Positions 33,381 through 41,869 of a stretch of 49,134 nt of DNA are shown piece by piece. The notes under the pieces were generated by a model. It worked only from the letters and a program-made list of their open reading frames with translations. It had not been told where the DNA came from and ran no database searches. This stretch comes from Sphaerisporangium cinnabarinum (GTDB lineage Bacteria; Actinomycetota; Actinomycetes; Actinomycetales; Cellulomonadaceae), in assembly GCA_003052455.1 (NCBI GenBank), contig QAPD01000012.1, forward strand, positions 1 to 49,134, in the 5' to 3' direction. A program made the translations under genes and the position numbers. How positions within the stretch are numbered: position 1 is the stretch's first letter; every line of letters starts with the position of its first letter.

Positions 33381-33488
33381 TATTGTGCAGGCCCCTTCCA
33401 TATGCGAGGCTTCGGCACTGACGCCACGCCCACAGGGGGCGAGCATGGCGTCAGATGCTCGAGCATCACACCCGATGAAGGGGGAACG
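33381..33488 (+). promoter_or_regulatory. Promoter and structured leader of small secreted protein
   Basis: TATTGT (33381-33386) is a plausible -10, giving a leader of about 95 nt. The leader contains CTGACGCCA (33418-33426) paired with 33446-33454, an inner CGCCC/GGGCG stem (33427-33431, 33437-33441), then the perfect palindrome ATGCTCGAGCAT (33455-33466). AGGGGGAA precedes the ATG. A GTCCGGCCGGAC palindrome lies upstream at 33352-33363. Confidence 0.5.
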
Positions 33489-33737
33489 ATGAAGTTCAAG
33501 AAGCTCGTCGCCGTCGTCGCCGCCGCTGCGGCGCTGGCTCTCGCCACGCCGACCGTCGCGAACGCGGCGGAGACGCGGACGTACACCAACACGTTCGGGA
33601 GCTGCCGGGTCCTCGTGATCTCCTACGCCAACGCCGGCGGGGCGAAGACGACGGCCACCTACCGGCTCCTGGGCGGGCAGTCCAAGACCTTCAGCACCGC
33701 GGGCCACATCCTCGGCCACTCCTGGACCGCCTGCTGA
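33489..33737 (+). CDS. Small secreted protein, two cysteines, unknown
   Basis: 82-residue precursor. A typical Sec signal peptide (MKFKKLVAVVAAAAALALAT) ends near VANA, predicting a mature protein of about 55 residues (starting AETRTYTNTFG). It contains only two cysteines, C39 (GSCRVLVIS) and the C-terminal residue C82 (GHSWTAC), which could form one disulfide. The mature part is rich in T, G, S and Y, like small beta-sheet proteins. I do not recognise the family. It could be a bacteriocin-like, adhesive or signalling peptide; none is shown by the sequence. Its own promoter and structured leader make it a real gene. Confidence 0.78.
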   Translation: MKFKKLVAVVAAAAALALATPTVANAAETRTYTNTFGSCRVLVISYANAGGAKTTATYRLLGGQSKTFSTAGHILGHSWTAC

Positions 33738-33752
33738 CGGTCACGCTTCACC

Positions 33753-33783
33753 GGGGCCGGGCTCCGTCGGAGCCCGGCCCCGC
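33753..33783. terminator. Bidirectional terminator hairpin
   Basis: 14-bp arms CGGGGCCGGGCTCC (33753-33766) and complement (33770-33783) with a 3-nt loop, between the convergent secreted-protein and NHL genes. Confidence 0.85.
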
Positions 33784-33817
33784 GCACGTCCACCGAGGAC
33801 CCCGTGCGAGCCGTGGT

Positions 33818-35848
33818 CTAGCCGCGCAGCGGGAGCGTGAGGGACGGGACGTCGCCCGGCTCGCCCCGGTCCACCACGCGGACCGGCACGCCCCAGTCCT
33901 GCTGCGCGAGGTGGCACGCGGGGAAGACGTCCGGGTCGGGCTCGCCGTCGGCTCCGAGCGGGACGACGTCGCACGACGCCGCCCGGGCCGTCACGTGCAG
34001 CACGCCCTCGCGGACCTCGGGGTTGATGACCAGGTCGCGGCCGAGCTCGACGCCGACGCCCTCCCCGGACAGCAGCAGGTCGGGCGGCGTCGCGCTCACG
34101 CGCAGCTCCGTCGACGGGCCGAACCGGTCGTCGAGCTTCTGCCCCGGTGCCGGGACGAACGGCACGTCGAGCCACAGCGGCCCGGCCCCGATGTCGGTGA
34201 CGGGACGCTGGGTGCGGTGCGCGCCGCCGTCGAGCACCTCGCCCGCGAGCGACGCGGGGAGCGCGACGCGCGTGAGGCGGTGCGCCGCGGACTCCACGAC
34301 GAGCAGGTGGACCTGCGGCTCGCCGCCCGGCCCCTCGCCCACCTGCACGACGACGCCGCTCGGCTCCGCGAGGCCCGTCGCCAGGGTCGTGACCTCGCCG
34401 GCGAGGCGGGTTCCGGAGGTGTCGTCGCCGACGCTCCCGGCGTCACCGGGAGCCGGGGCGAACCGGCGCAGCGCGCCGTCGTACGTGTCCGCGACGACGA
34501 CGCTCCCGTCCGGCAGCGTCGCGACGCCGAGCGGGTGCTGCATCAGCGCCTGCTCGGCCGGGCCGTCGCGATGACCGAAGTCGAACAGCCCCTGCCCGAC
34601 GGCGGTCCGCACCTCGACACCGTCGGGCACGACGGCGACGCCCCCACCCAGTCCGGACACGCGGCGCAGCGCCGAGGTCTCCGCGTCAGCGACCCAGACG
34701 GCACCGTCGGACGCGACGGAGAGCCCGGACGGCTGGGCGAACCAGGCTGACGCTCCCGGCCCGTCCTCCAGACCCTCGTTCATCGTCCCGGCCAGCAGCC
34801 CGAGCTTCCACCCGTCGAAGGCCCACAGCGTGTGGTGGCCCGCCATCGCGACGACGAAGCCTCCCAGCTCGTCCGACCAGGCGACGTCCCACGGCGACGA
34901 CAGCTTGACGTCGAGCGGCTCGTAGGTTTGCGCGGCGTCGAACGGACCGAGGCGCCGGGATCCGTCCCCGTCCGCCACGACGACGTTCTCCACGCCGCCG
35001 ACCATGAACTGCTCGCCGGTCCCGGCGACCGTCGTCACGTGCCCGTCGGCGAGCCGCACCCCGCGGAGCGCATGGTTCGCGGTGTCCGCCACGAGGACGT
35101 CGAACCCGTACGCCTCACGCTCCCGCTCCGGGACCAGGCAGAGCCCGTTGGGCTCGGCGAACCGCGCGTCGTCGGGGCCGCCGTCGGCGAGCCCGCGCTC
35201 GCCGGACCCGATGCGCCGGACGAGGGTCTCGCCGTCGGGCAGGAGCTCGGCGAGCGCGTGGTGCCCGGCGTCCGCGACGAGGAGGTTGCCGCCGGGCAGC
35301 TCGACCGCCTTCGCGGGGAAGCGCAACGTGCCCGACGACGGCGCGGGCGCCACGTACGGGCCGTCGCCCCGGTGCAGCGTGCCCTTCGCGTCGTGCTCCG
35401 CGACGAGCTCCTCGACGAGGGCGGCGATCGCGGACGCGTGCCCCTCCCCCGCCATCTGCGCGACGACGTAGCCCTCGGGATCGACGACCACGAGCGTCGG
35501 CCAGGCGCGCGCCGCGTACGCGGACCACGTGACGAGCTCCGGGTCGTCGAGCACGGGGTGGTGCACCTCGTACCGCTCGACCGCGGCCGCGAGCGCCGCC
35601 GGGTCCGCCTCGTGCTCGAACTTCGGCGAGTGCACGCCGACGACGACCAGCACGTCACGGTGCCGCTCCTCGAGCTCGCGCAGCTCGTCGAGGACGTGCA
35701 GGCAGTTGACGCAGCAGAAGGTCCAGAAGTCGACCAGCACGATCTTCCCGCGCAGGTCGGCGAGGGTCAGGTCGCGGCCGCCGGTGTTGAGCCAGCCGCG
35801 CCCGACGAGCTCGGACGCGCGGACACGGGGAAGTCGCTCGGTGGTCAC
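33818..35848 (-). CDS. Thioredoxin-like / NHL-repeat protein (NHLRC2-like)
   Basis: 676-residue protein with an N-terminal thioredoxin-like domain (residues 10-150) and a C-terminal NHL beta-propeller (about 175-480, with repeats such as LLVADAGHHALAELLPDG, VLVADTANHALRGVRLADG, VVVADTYDGALRRF). The thioredoxin motif is TFCCVNCLH (C45, C46, C49). No signal peptide is present, so it is cytoplasmic. The last 190 residues form an additional beta domain. The architecture is the same as animal NHLRC2. The GTG start overlaps the stop of the 93-residue gene, and the pair lies downstream of a CsoR-like operator, suggesting a role in copper or thiol stress; that is inference. Confidence 0.88.
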   Translation of the reverse strand: MTTERLPRVRASELVGRGWLNTGGRDLTLADLRGKIVLVDFWTFCCVNCLHVLDELRELEERHRDVLVVVGVHSPKFEHEADPAALAAAVERYEVHHPVLDDPELVTWSAYAARAWPTLVVVDPEGYVVAQMAGEGHASAIAALVEELVAEHDAKGTLHRGDGPYVAPAPSSGTLRFPAKAVELPGGNLLVADAGHHALAELLPDGETLVRRIGSGERGLADGGPDDARFAEPNGLCLVPEREREAYGFDVLVADTANHALRGVRLADGHVTTVAGTGEQFMVGGVENVVVADGDGSRRLGPFDAAQTYEPLDVKLSSPWDVAWSDELGGFVVAMAGHHTLWAFDGWKLGLLAGTMNEGLEDGPGASAWFAQPSGLSVASDGAVWVADAETSALRRVSGLGGGVAVVPDGVEVRTAVGQGLFDFGHRDGPAEQALMQHPLGVATLPDGSVVVADTYDGALRRFAPAPGDAGSVGDDTSGTRLAGEVTTLATGLAEPSGVVVQVGEGPGGEPQVHLLVVESAAHRLTRVALPASLAGEVLDGGAHRTQRPVTDIGAGPLWLDVPFVPAPGQKLDDRFGPSTELRVSATPPDLLLSGEGVGVELGRDLVINPEVREGVLHVTARAASCDVVPLGADGEPDPDVFPACHLAQQDWGVPVRVVDRGEPGDVPSLTLPLRG

Positions 35849-36126
35849 GCGACCATTCTCGCGCGCCGCGAGCCGACGACGCCGAGCCCCGCGACCTGGG
35901 CACCGTGCAGCAGGGGGGTGATCCCGGCGTCGGGCGCGTACGGGCCGGGGTCGGGGCCGCCGCCGACGTGACGCAGGGCGGTGCGCGCCGCGTGGGCGCC
36001 CTGCGCGACGGCGGCGGCCCCGTGGTCGGTCCGGAACCGCCGTCCGCGCCGGTCGCGGTGGACGGCGACCGTCCGGGCGCCGCTCCCGACCACCACCACG
36101 TCCGCCGACCTGTCCACGTCGCCCAT
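35845..36126 (-). CDS. 93-residue unknown protein coupled to the NHL gene
   Basis: Small basic protein with no transmembrane segment or cysteine; it begins MGDVDRSADVVVVGSGARTV and contains several His residues (HVGGGPDPGPY, LLHGAQV). I do not recognise a family. Support for a real gene is the very strong AAGGAGGAG site 3-10 nt upstream of the ATG, the 4-bp overlap with the following NHL gene, and its place directly behind a CsoR-like operator. The opening VVVVGSG resembles the first strand and loop of a Rossmann fold, but the rest is too short for one. Confidence 0.6.
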   Translation of the reverse strand: MGDVDRSADVVVVGSGARTVAVHRDRRGRRFRTDHGAAAVAQGAHAARTALRHVGGGPDPGPYAPDAGITPLLHGAQVAGLGVVGSRRARMVA

Positions 36127-36144
36127 CTCTCCTCCTTGACCTCG

Positions 36145-36161
36145 ATACCCCCTTTGGGTAT
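36145..36161. promoter_or_regulatory. CsoR-like copper operator 1
   Basis: ATACCCCCTTTGGGTAT has the ATACCC...GGGTAT palindrome of CsoR operators. It lies just upstream of the 93-residue/NHL operon on the minus strand. Confidence 0.72.
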
Positions 36162-36177
36162 ATTCGCCATCCTAGTC

Positions 36178-36194
36178 ATACCCCATGGGGGTAT
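36178..36194. promoter_or_regulatory. CsoR-like copper operator 2
   Basis: ATACCCCATGGGGGTAT is a second CsoR-type palindrome, 16 bp from the first, just upstream of copZ. No csoR gene is in the window. Confidence 0.8.
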
Positions 36195-36214
36195 CAGCAC
36201 CGAGGAGGAACGTC

Positions 36215-36433
36215 GTGAGCATCGTCGAGATCGAGTACCAGGTGACCGGCATGACGTGCGGCCACTGCGAGATGTCGGTCCGCGAGGAGGTCGGTCAGGT
36301 GCCCGGCGTCACCACGATCGACGTCAGTGCGACCACCGGTCGGCTCGTCGTCACGGCCGACCAGCCCGTCGACGACGCCGCGGTCCTCGCCGCCGTCGAC
36401 GAGGCCGGCTACACCGCGGAGCGGGTGCGATGA
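36215..36433 (+). CDS. copZ: Copper chaperone CopZ (HMA domain)
   Basis: 72-residue heavy-metal-associated domain protein that carries Cu(I) in the cytoplasm. The metal site is MTCGHC (C15, C18) and the fold pattern VTGMTCGHCEMSVREEV with EVGQVPGVTTIDVS matches. GAGGAGG lies 7 nt before the GTG start. It is the first gene of the copper operon behind a CsoR-like operator and overlaps the next gene by 4 bp. Confidence 0.94.
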   Translation: MSIVEIEYQVTGMTCGHCEMSVREEVGQVPGVTTIDVSATTGRLVVTADQPVDDAAVLAAVDEAGYTAERVR

Positions 36434-37401
36434 GAGCGCCCGCCCGGATCGGGCTCTACGTCGCCGGGCTCGGGGTCGTGTTCGTGGCCTCGGCCGCGGT
36501 CGCGGGCGCCGTCGTCCCCGAGGGCGCCCTCTCGGGGACGCCCGCTGCGCACGCGCCGGAGCAGCACGCCGCCACGAGCGACGACCCCGCGCAGGAGACC
36601 ACGAGAGGAGCGGACATGGTCGGCGGACTGTCCCTGGAGCAGGGCGGCTACACCCTCGGCGAGGTCGAGGCCCCGCAGACGCCGGGCACGCCCGGCGAGC
36701 TCGCCTTCACCCTGACCGACCCCGCGGGCGAGCCGGTGACCGACTTCGCCGTCGCGCACGAGCAGCGCCTGCACCTCGTCGTCGTGCGCTCCGACGGGGC
36801 GCACTACCGCCACGCCCATCCCGAGATGGACGAGGCCGGCCGCTGGTCCGTGCCCTGGACGTGGGACGCCGCGGGCACCTACCGCGTGTACGCCGACGCC
36901 GTCCCCACCGGGGGCGACCCGCTCACCCTGAGCCGCACCGTCGAGGTCGCGGGCGAGGTCGTCCCCGTCCGGGCCGACGCCCCCACGACCACCGCCTCGG
37001 TGGACGGGTACGACGTCGCGCTCGAGGGGAGCCTCGAGGCCGGTACGGCCTCACGGCTGACGCTCGAGGTCACGCGGGACGGCGAGCCGGTCACGACGCT
37101 CGAGCCCTACCTCGGCGCGTTCGGCCACCTCGTCACCCTCCGCGACGGCGACCTCGCCTACCTGCACGCCCACCCCGAGGGCGCCGAGGCCGCGGAGGGC
37201 GAGCTCTCGGGCCCGACCGTGGCGTTCGCCGTCGAGGCACCCACCGCGGGCCGGTACCTCCTGTACCTCGACTTCCAGGTCGAGGGCCAGGTGCGCACCG
37301 CGGCGTTCACCGTCGAGGCCACCGGCACCACGTCGACCCCCGACGACGCCCCGGATGACGCCCCGGCGGGCGACGACCCCGCCGCGCACGACGACCACTG
37401 A
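36430..37401 (+). CDS. Membrane-anchored His-rich protein of copper operon
   Basis: 323-residue protein with one N-terminal transmembrane or signal-anchor segment (residues 8-30) and a large extracytoplasmic region. Two related beta-sandwich-like halves each carry a His-containing metal-site pattern: [13 protein letters not shown] (about residue 120) and [10 protein letters not shown] (about residue 243), with [13 protein letters not shown] before the second. The C-terminal tail is acidic and ends in AAHDDH. Lying between copZ and copA it is probably a periplasm-side or cell-surface copper-binding protein. I do not know a precise family name. Confidence 0.82.
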   Translation: MRAPARIGLYVAGLGVVFVASAAVAGAVVPEGALSGTPAAHAPEQHAATSDDPAQETTRGADMVGGLSLEQGGYTLGEVEAPQTPGTPGELAFTLTDPAGEPVTDFAVAHEQRLHLVVVRSDGAHYRHAHPEMDEAGRWSVPWTWDAAGTYRVYADAVPTGGDPLTLSRTVEVAGEVVPVRADAPTTTASVDGYDVALEGSLEAGTASRLTLEVTRDGEPVTTLEPYLGAFGHLVTLRDGDLAYLHAHPEGAEAAEGELSGPTVAFAVEAPTAGRYLLYLDFQVEGQVRTAAFTVEATGTTSTPDDAPDDAPAGDDPAAHDDH

Positions 37402-37447
37402 CCACCCTGCACCGGGCAGCGCGCTGCCCGGTCGGAAGGAGCACCTC

Positions 37448-39766
37448 ATGACGGCATCGGCCGCCCCGTCGCCGGGGACGTTCGTCGAGCTCGAGATCGG
37501 AGGGATGACCTGCGCCTCGTGCGCGATGCGGATCGAGAAGAAGCTCAACAAGCTCGAGGGCGTCACCGCGACCGTGAACTACGCGACGGAGAAGGCGAAG
37601 ATCACCGTCCCGGACGGCGTCGACGCGGCCACGCTCATCGCGGAGGTCGAGAAGACCGGGTACACGGCGCAGGTCCCGCGCGCCGACGCCCCCGCGTCCG
37701 AGGCGGACACGGACACGGACACGGACGACCCCGAGCTCACCGCGCTGCGGCACCGGCTGGTCGGCGCCGTCGTGCTGTCGGTCCCGGTCATCGCGATGGC
37801 GATGGTCCCCGCGCTGCAGTTCACGTACTGGCAGTGGGCCAGCCTCGTGCTCGCCGCGCCCGTCGTGGTGTGGGCCGCGTGGCCGTTCCACCGCGCCGCG
37901 TGGACCAACCTGCGCCACGGCGCGGCCACCATGGACACGCTGATCTCCGTCGGGACGACCGCCGCGTTCCTCTGGTCGCTGTACGCGCTCTTCCTCGGCA
38001 CGGCCGGGCAGCCGGGCATGACGCACCCGTTCACGCTGTCGGTCGCCCGGACCGACGGCGCGGCGAACATCTACCTCGAGGTCGCCGCCGGCGTCACGAC
38101 GTTCATCCTGGCGGGCCGGTACTTCGAGAAGCGGTCCAAGCGGCAGGCGGGCGCCGCGCTGCGGGCCCTGCTCGAGCTCGGCGCGAAGGACGTCGCGGTG
38201 CTGCGCGACGGCGCGGAGACCCGCATCCCGATCACCGAGCTCACGGTGGGCGACGAGTTCGTCGTGCGGCCCGGGGAGAAGATCGCGACGGACGGCACCG
38301 TCGTCGCCGGCACCTCCGCCGTCGACGCCTCGATGCTCACGGGCGAGTCCGTGCCCGTCGAGGTCGGTGAGGGCGACGCCGTCACCGGGGCGACCGTCAA
38401 CGCCGGCGGGCGGCTCGTCGTGCGCGCGACGCGCGTCGGGGGCGACACCCAGCTCGCGCAGATGGCGCGCCTCGTCGAGGACGCGCAGTCCGGCAAGGCG
38501 CAGGTCCAGCGCCTCGCCGACCGGGTCTCCGCGATCTTCGTCCCCATCGCCATCGCGATCGCCGTCGGCGCGCTGGGCGCGTGGCTCGGGGCGGGTGCCC
38601 CGGCCTCGGCAGCGTTCACGGCCGCCGTCGCGGTCCTCATCATCGCGTGCCCGTGCGCCCTCGGCCTGGCCACCCCGACGGCGCTGCTCGTCGGGACAGG
38701 ACGCGGCGCGCAGATGGGCGTGCTCATCAAGGGACCGGAGGTCCTGGAGTCGACGCGCTCCGTGGACACCGTGGTGCTCGACAAGACCGGCACCGTGACG
38801 ACGGGCGTCATGACGCTCACCGACGTCGTCACCGGGACGGGCACGGACCGCGCGGAGCTCCTGCGCCTCGCGGGCGCGCTGGAGGACGCCTCCGAGCACC
38901 CCGTCGCCCGGGCGATCGCCCGCGGTGCTGCGCAGGAGGTGGGCCCGCTCCCCGTGCCCACGGAGTTCACCAACGTCGAGGGCAAGGGCGTGTTGGGCGT
39001 CGTGGACGGGCGAGCCGTGCTCGTCGGCCGCGAGTCGCTCCTCGCCGAGTGGGCGCAGCACCTCCCGCGCGAGCTCGCCGACGCCAAGGCCCGCGCCGAG
39101 GCGCAGGGCGGCACGGCCGTCGTCGTCGGCTGGGACGGGCAGGCCCGCGGCATCCTCGTGGTGGCCGACGCGGTCAAGCCCACGAGCGCCGAGGCGATCC
39201 GCCAGCTCCGCGCGCTCGGCCTCACGCCGGTGCTCCTCACCGGGGACAACGCGACCGTCGCGCGGCGGATCGCGGCCGAGGTCGGCATCGACGAGGTCAT
39301 CGCGGAGGTCATGCCGAGCGACAAGGTCGACGTCGTCAGCCGCCTCCAGGGCGAGGGCAAGGTCGTCGCGATGGTCGGCGACGGCGTGAACGACGCCGCC
39401 GCCCTGGCCCAGGCGGACCTGGGCCTCGCGATGGGGACGGGCACGGACGTCGCGATCGAGGCCGCCGACATCACGCTCGTGCGCGGCGACCTCCGCTCCG
39501 CGGCCGACGCGATCCGCCTCGCGCGGCGGACGCTCGGGACGATCAAGGTGAACCTCTTCTGGGCCTTCGCCTACAACGTCGCCGCGATCCCCCTGGCGGC
39601 CCTCGGCCTGCTCAACCCGATGCTCGCCGGTGCCGCCATGGCGTTCTCGAGCGTCTTCGTGGTGGGCAACAGCCTGCGGCTGCGGTCGTTCTCCAGCCGC
39701 GCGACCGGCTCGCACCCCGGCACGCCCGCCCCGACCGCGCCGACGGCCCGGCTCGCCGACGTCTGA
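37448..39766 (+). CDS. copA: Copper-exporting P1B-type ATPase CopA
   Basis: 772-residue Cu(I) efflux ATPase. One N-terminal HMA domain (MTCASC, C22/C25) is followed by an acidic linker (encoded in part by a GGACAC repeat), about eight transmembrane helices, the TGES actuator, the CPC metal site in TM6 (C401-P-C403), DKTGT phosphorylation loop (D445), the SEHP nucleotide motif, and [12 protein letters not shown]7 has YN...P and TM8 the MAFSS pattern, both typical of Cu(I) ATPases. AAGGAG lies 7 nt before the ATG. Confidence 0.95.
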   Translation: MTASAAPSPGTFVELEIGGMTCASCAMRIEKKLNKLEGVTATVNYATEKAKITVPDGVDAATLIAEVEKTGYTAQVPRADAPASEADTDTDTDDPELTALRHRLVGAVVLSVPVIAMAMVPALQFTYWQWASLVLAAPVVVWAAWPFHRAAWTNLRHGAATMDTLISVGTTAAFLWSLYALFLGTAGQPGMTHPFTLSVARTDGAANIYLEVAAGVTTFILAGRYFEKRSKRQAGAALRALLELGAKDVAVLRDGAETRIPITELTVGDEFVVRPGEKIATDGTVVAGTSAVDASMLTGESVPVEVGEGDAVTGATVNAGGRLVVRATRVGGDTQLAQMARLVEDAQSGKAQVQRLADRVSAIFVPIAIAIAVGALGAWLGAGAPASAAFTAAVAVLIIACPCALGLATPTALLVGTGRGAQMGVLIKGPEVLESTRSVDTVVLDKTGTVTTGVMTLTDVVTGTGTDRAELLRLAGALEDASEHPVARAIARGAAQEVGPLPVPTEFTNVEGKGVLGVVDGRAVLVGRESLLAEWAQHLPRELADAKARAEAQGGTAVVVGWDGQARGILVVADAVKPTSAEAIRQLRALGLTPVLLTGDNATVARRIAAEVGIDEVIAEVMPSDKVDVVSRLQGEGKVVAMVGDGVNDAAALAQADLGLAMGTGTDVAIEAADITLVRGDLRSAADAIRLARRTLGTIKVNLFWAFAYNVAAIPLAALGLLNPMLAGAAMAFSSVFVVGNSLRLRSFSSRATGSHPGTPAPTAPTARLADV
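37705..37722. repeat. Hexanucleotide repeat (GGACAC)3
   Basis: Three GGACAC units encode an Asp-Thr run in the copA linker between the HMA domain and the first membrane helix. Confidence 0.7.
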
Positions 39767-39798
39767 CCCCGACCGACGACACCCCAGGAGGACCCTGC

Positions 39799-40110
39799 AT
39801 GTGCCAGCACCACGACGACACGCACCCCGGCCACGACGACCACCCGCACGAGGGCGGGCACCACGGTGCGCACGACGCGGCGCACCACCACGCGCCCGCG
39901 ACGGCCGCGGGGGGCGCGGCTGCCACGGGTGAGGCGGCGGACGACGACCTCGCCGAGTGCCCCGTGATGCGCGGGAGCATGGTCGCGAAGGCCCACGCGG
40001 AGGCGGCCGGGCTCGTGCGCGACCACGAGGGGGTGCGCTACTGGCTGTGCTGCTCGTCGTGCGGACCGCTGTTCGACGCCGACCCGGCCCGGTACGCCCG
40101 CACCGCCTGA
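39799..40110 (+). CDS. YHS-domain protein with His-rich N-terminus
   Basis: 103-residue protein. The first 45 residues contain about 16 histidines (starting MCQHHDDTHPGHDDHPH) and may bind several metal ions. The C-terminal half is a YHS domain: CPVMRGSMVAKAHAEAAG, then GVRYWLCCSSCGPLFDADPARY. YHS proteins often accompany copper and other metal ATPases. It is the last gene of the copper operon, with AGGAGGA before the ATG, and is followed by an 18-bp terminator stem. Confidence 0.88.
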   Translation: MCQHHDDTHPGHDDHPHEGGHHGAHDAAHHHAPATAAGGAAATGEAADDDLAECPVMRGSMVAKAHAEAAGLVRDHEGVRYWLCCSSCGPLFDADPARYARTA

Positions 40111-40174
40111 CCGCTCTGCTGCCTGACCGCTCCGCCCTTGCCCGCCCGACGGGCTGACCGCCGGACCGGCCCCT

Positions 40175-40215
40175 CGTGCCCGGTGCCGCACCCTCCCGGT
40201 GCGGTGCCGGGCACG
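40175..40215. terminator. Terminator hairpin, 18-bp stem
   Basis: CGTGCCCGGTGCCGCACC (40175-40192) pairs perfectly with 40198-40215 around a CTCCC loop. It ends the copper operon and runs into the tandem repeats. Confidence 0.85.
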
Positions 40216-40324
40216 CGTCGTGCGACGGGCGCGTCGAGCGGTGGGCACGTCGAGCGGTGGGCGCGTCGTGCGACGGGCGCATCGAGCGCCGGGCGCGTCG
40301 TGCGACGGGCGCATCGAGCGGCGG
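40213..40324. repeat. Seven 16-bp tandem repeats
   Basis: Seven units of exactly 16 bp run without interruption between the copper operon terminator and the stop codon of the small minus-strand gene. There are two unit types: GCGCGTCGTGCGACGG (units 1, 4 and 6, with changes in 1) and GCGCATCGAGCGCCGG-like (units 2, 3, 5 and 7). The first type contains the inverted repeat CGTCG-TG-CGACG, so each can form a small hairpin. Confidence 0.88.
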
Positions 40325-40328
40325 AGGC

Positions 40329-40589
40329 TCAGGCGCGCGACGCCGTCACGTCGCCGACGACGCGCACCTCCACGTCCACGCCGTCCACGGTCTCGGGGAC
40401 CGCGACGTCGTCGGACGTCACGTTGACGCGCAGCAGCCAGTCGTCGCCCACGCCGGACGTCCCGGCGCCGCGCACCGGCGCGCCGGTCAGGTCGGCGCGC
40501 GCGATGCCGACGCCGGTCACGCCGTCGAGGCCCGCGAGCTCGTCGCGCAGCGCGGCCTTCGCCTCCCGGGCTCGTTCGAGGGTCGCCAC
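40329..40589 (-). CDS. Small protein resembling the protease N-terminal domain
   Basis: 86-residue protein of predicted alpha-beta fold. It begins MATLERAREAKAALRDELAG and has GVTGVGIARADLTG, then GDDWLLRVNVTSDD and VDGVDVEVRVVGD. The same order of elements (helix, AIGLAPHDDGGYAIAVRYRLG, DTVDVRRTGRIRPL) occurs in the N-terminal domain of the adjacent NAL1-like protease. It could therefore be a stand-alone pro-domain or inhibitor homologue. GGGAGG lies 8 nt before the GTG start near 40589; a longer frame from TTG at 40658 lacks one. It is downstream of the protease gene, 105 bp away, and is followed by the 16-bp tandem repeats. Confidence 0.7.
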   Translation of the reverse strand: MATLERAREAKAALRDELAGLDGVTGVGIARADLTGAPVRGAGTSGVGDDWLLRVNVTSDDVAVPETVDGVDVEVRVVGDVTASRA

Positions 40590-40694
40590 GGCAACCACCT
40601 CCCGCACCCATTGTGCGCCCGACGACGGCCGGAGGGCAGGGCCGAGCGTCCCGAGCAACGTCGCGGCGGTTCAGCCGGACGGCGTCGCGCCGGG

Positions 40695-41765
40695 TCAGGC
40701 GAGCAGCGTCGCCCCCAGCCGCGCGAGGACCGTCCCGATCGGGTTGCAGTACGTGAGCCCCGTGCCGTTCGCGCCGCCGGTCTCCGACCCCGCGAACAGC
40801 AGCCCCAGCGCCACGCCGTCCTCGCGGTAGACGAGCGACCCGGAGTCGCCGCCGCGCGAGAAGGGCCCGTCGCCCGTGGACTCGACCTCGATCTGGTCGT
40901 CGAACCGCAGCGCGCCGAGCCCGTCGCCGTACCCGACCACGACGTCGTCGAGCTCGATCGCCGTGACCCGGCCCGCGGTGACGCCCGTGGTCCGGCCGGA
41001 CTTGCCCACGACCTCGCCGCCCAGCGCGACCGCCGTCGTCGTGATGCGCCCGACCGGGTACGCGGGGTCGACCTCCGGGTCGTCGAGCAGGGCCACCGCG
41101 GCGTCCACGGTCTGCGTGACCCCGGCCTCCAGCGGGACCAGCCCGGCGAGGGTGCCCACGCGGTCGTCGGGCGCGCGCCCGCCGTCGGCCGGGCCGGGCT
41201 GCACGACGACGTCCCCCACCCGCGCGGACGGCGAGCCGACGAGCACGTGCCAGTTGGACAGCGCGTAGACCGAGGCCTCGTCGGCGCCGTCGACCGCCGG
41301 CGGCGCGACGCGCACGAACGCCCCGAGCGTCCCCGCGGTGACGTCCACGTGCGCGACGGATACCCCGGGCCGCAGCGGCCGGACGCGGCCCGTCTCGCCG
41401 GTCGCGTACGCGGTGACGACGGGCGGGCGCACGCCCGGGCCGTCGTCCCGGGCACGCCCGGCGGCCGGCGCGGCGACGAGCGGACGGATGCGTCCCGTGC
41501 GCCGCACGTCCACCGTGTCGCCCGCCTCCGAGGCGACCTTGCGCGCGATGCTGCGCGCGGTGGGCACGCCGAGGCGGTACCGAACCGCGATCGCGTACCC
41601 GCCGTCGTCGTGCGGGGCGAGACCGATCGCGAGCGTGGGGGCGCGCACGGCCTCCGCGGCGTCGGGCACGTCCCGCGCCTCGATCACCGCGCCGGACCGC
41701 TCGGCGAGCTCGCGCGCGTAGTCCGCGAGCTGCGACTTGATCTCCCGTGCCTTCTGCTGGTCCAT
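40695..41765 (-). CDS. Trypsin-like serine protease, NAL1-like, cytoplasmic
   Basis: 356-residue protease of the chymotrypsin fold. The catalytic triad is visible: H173 (SNWHVLV), D221 (QTVDAAVALL) and S308 (GGDSGSLVY). The N-terminal 130 residues contain an alpha-beta domain and then GRVRPLRPGVSVAHVDVTAGTLGAFV, a pattern typical of NAL1-type (Narrow leaf 1) proteases. There is no signal peptide or transmembrane segment, so the enzyme is probably cytoplasmic, unlike most bacterial trypsins. GACGGT lies 6 nt before the ATG and the transcript may be leaderless. Substrates are unknown. Confidence 0.84.
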   Translation of the reverse strand: MDQQKAREIKSQLADYARELAERSGAVIEARDVPDAAEAVRAPTLAIGLAPHDDGGYAIAVRYRLGVPTARSIARKVASEAGDTVDVRRTGRIRPLVAAPAAGRARDDGPGVRPPVVTAYATGETGRVRPLRPGVSVAHVDVTAGTLGAFVRVAPPAVDGADEASVYALSNWHVLVGSPSARVGDVVVQPGPADGGRAPDDRVGTLAGLVPLEAGVTQTVDAAVALLDDPEVDPAYPVGRITTTAVALGGEVVGKSGRTTGVTAGRVTAIELDDVVVGYGDGLGALRFDDQIEVESTGDGPFSRGGDSGSLVYREDGVALGLLFAGSETGGANGTGLTYCNPIGTVLARLGATLLA

Positions 41766-41869
41766 CGGTGCACCGTCCCCTCGCCCGACGGACGGCTCCC
41801 GCCGCCCGCGTCCTGCCGAGAGAGTCTGGCGGCAGCCGCCCACACGCGCACCGCGGCACGCCGCACCCG

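Noticed and set aside
37307-40282. 991-codon minus frame opposite the copper operon
   Set aside because: Low-complexity Arg/Asp/His-rich translation opposite well-supported copA; no ribosome binding site or domain.
40213-40324. CRISPR array
   Set aside because: The 16-bp units are contiguous with no unique spacers, and no cas genes are nearby.
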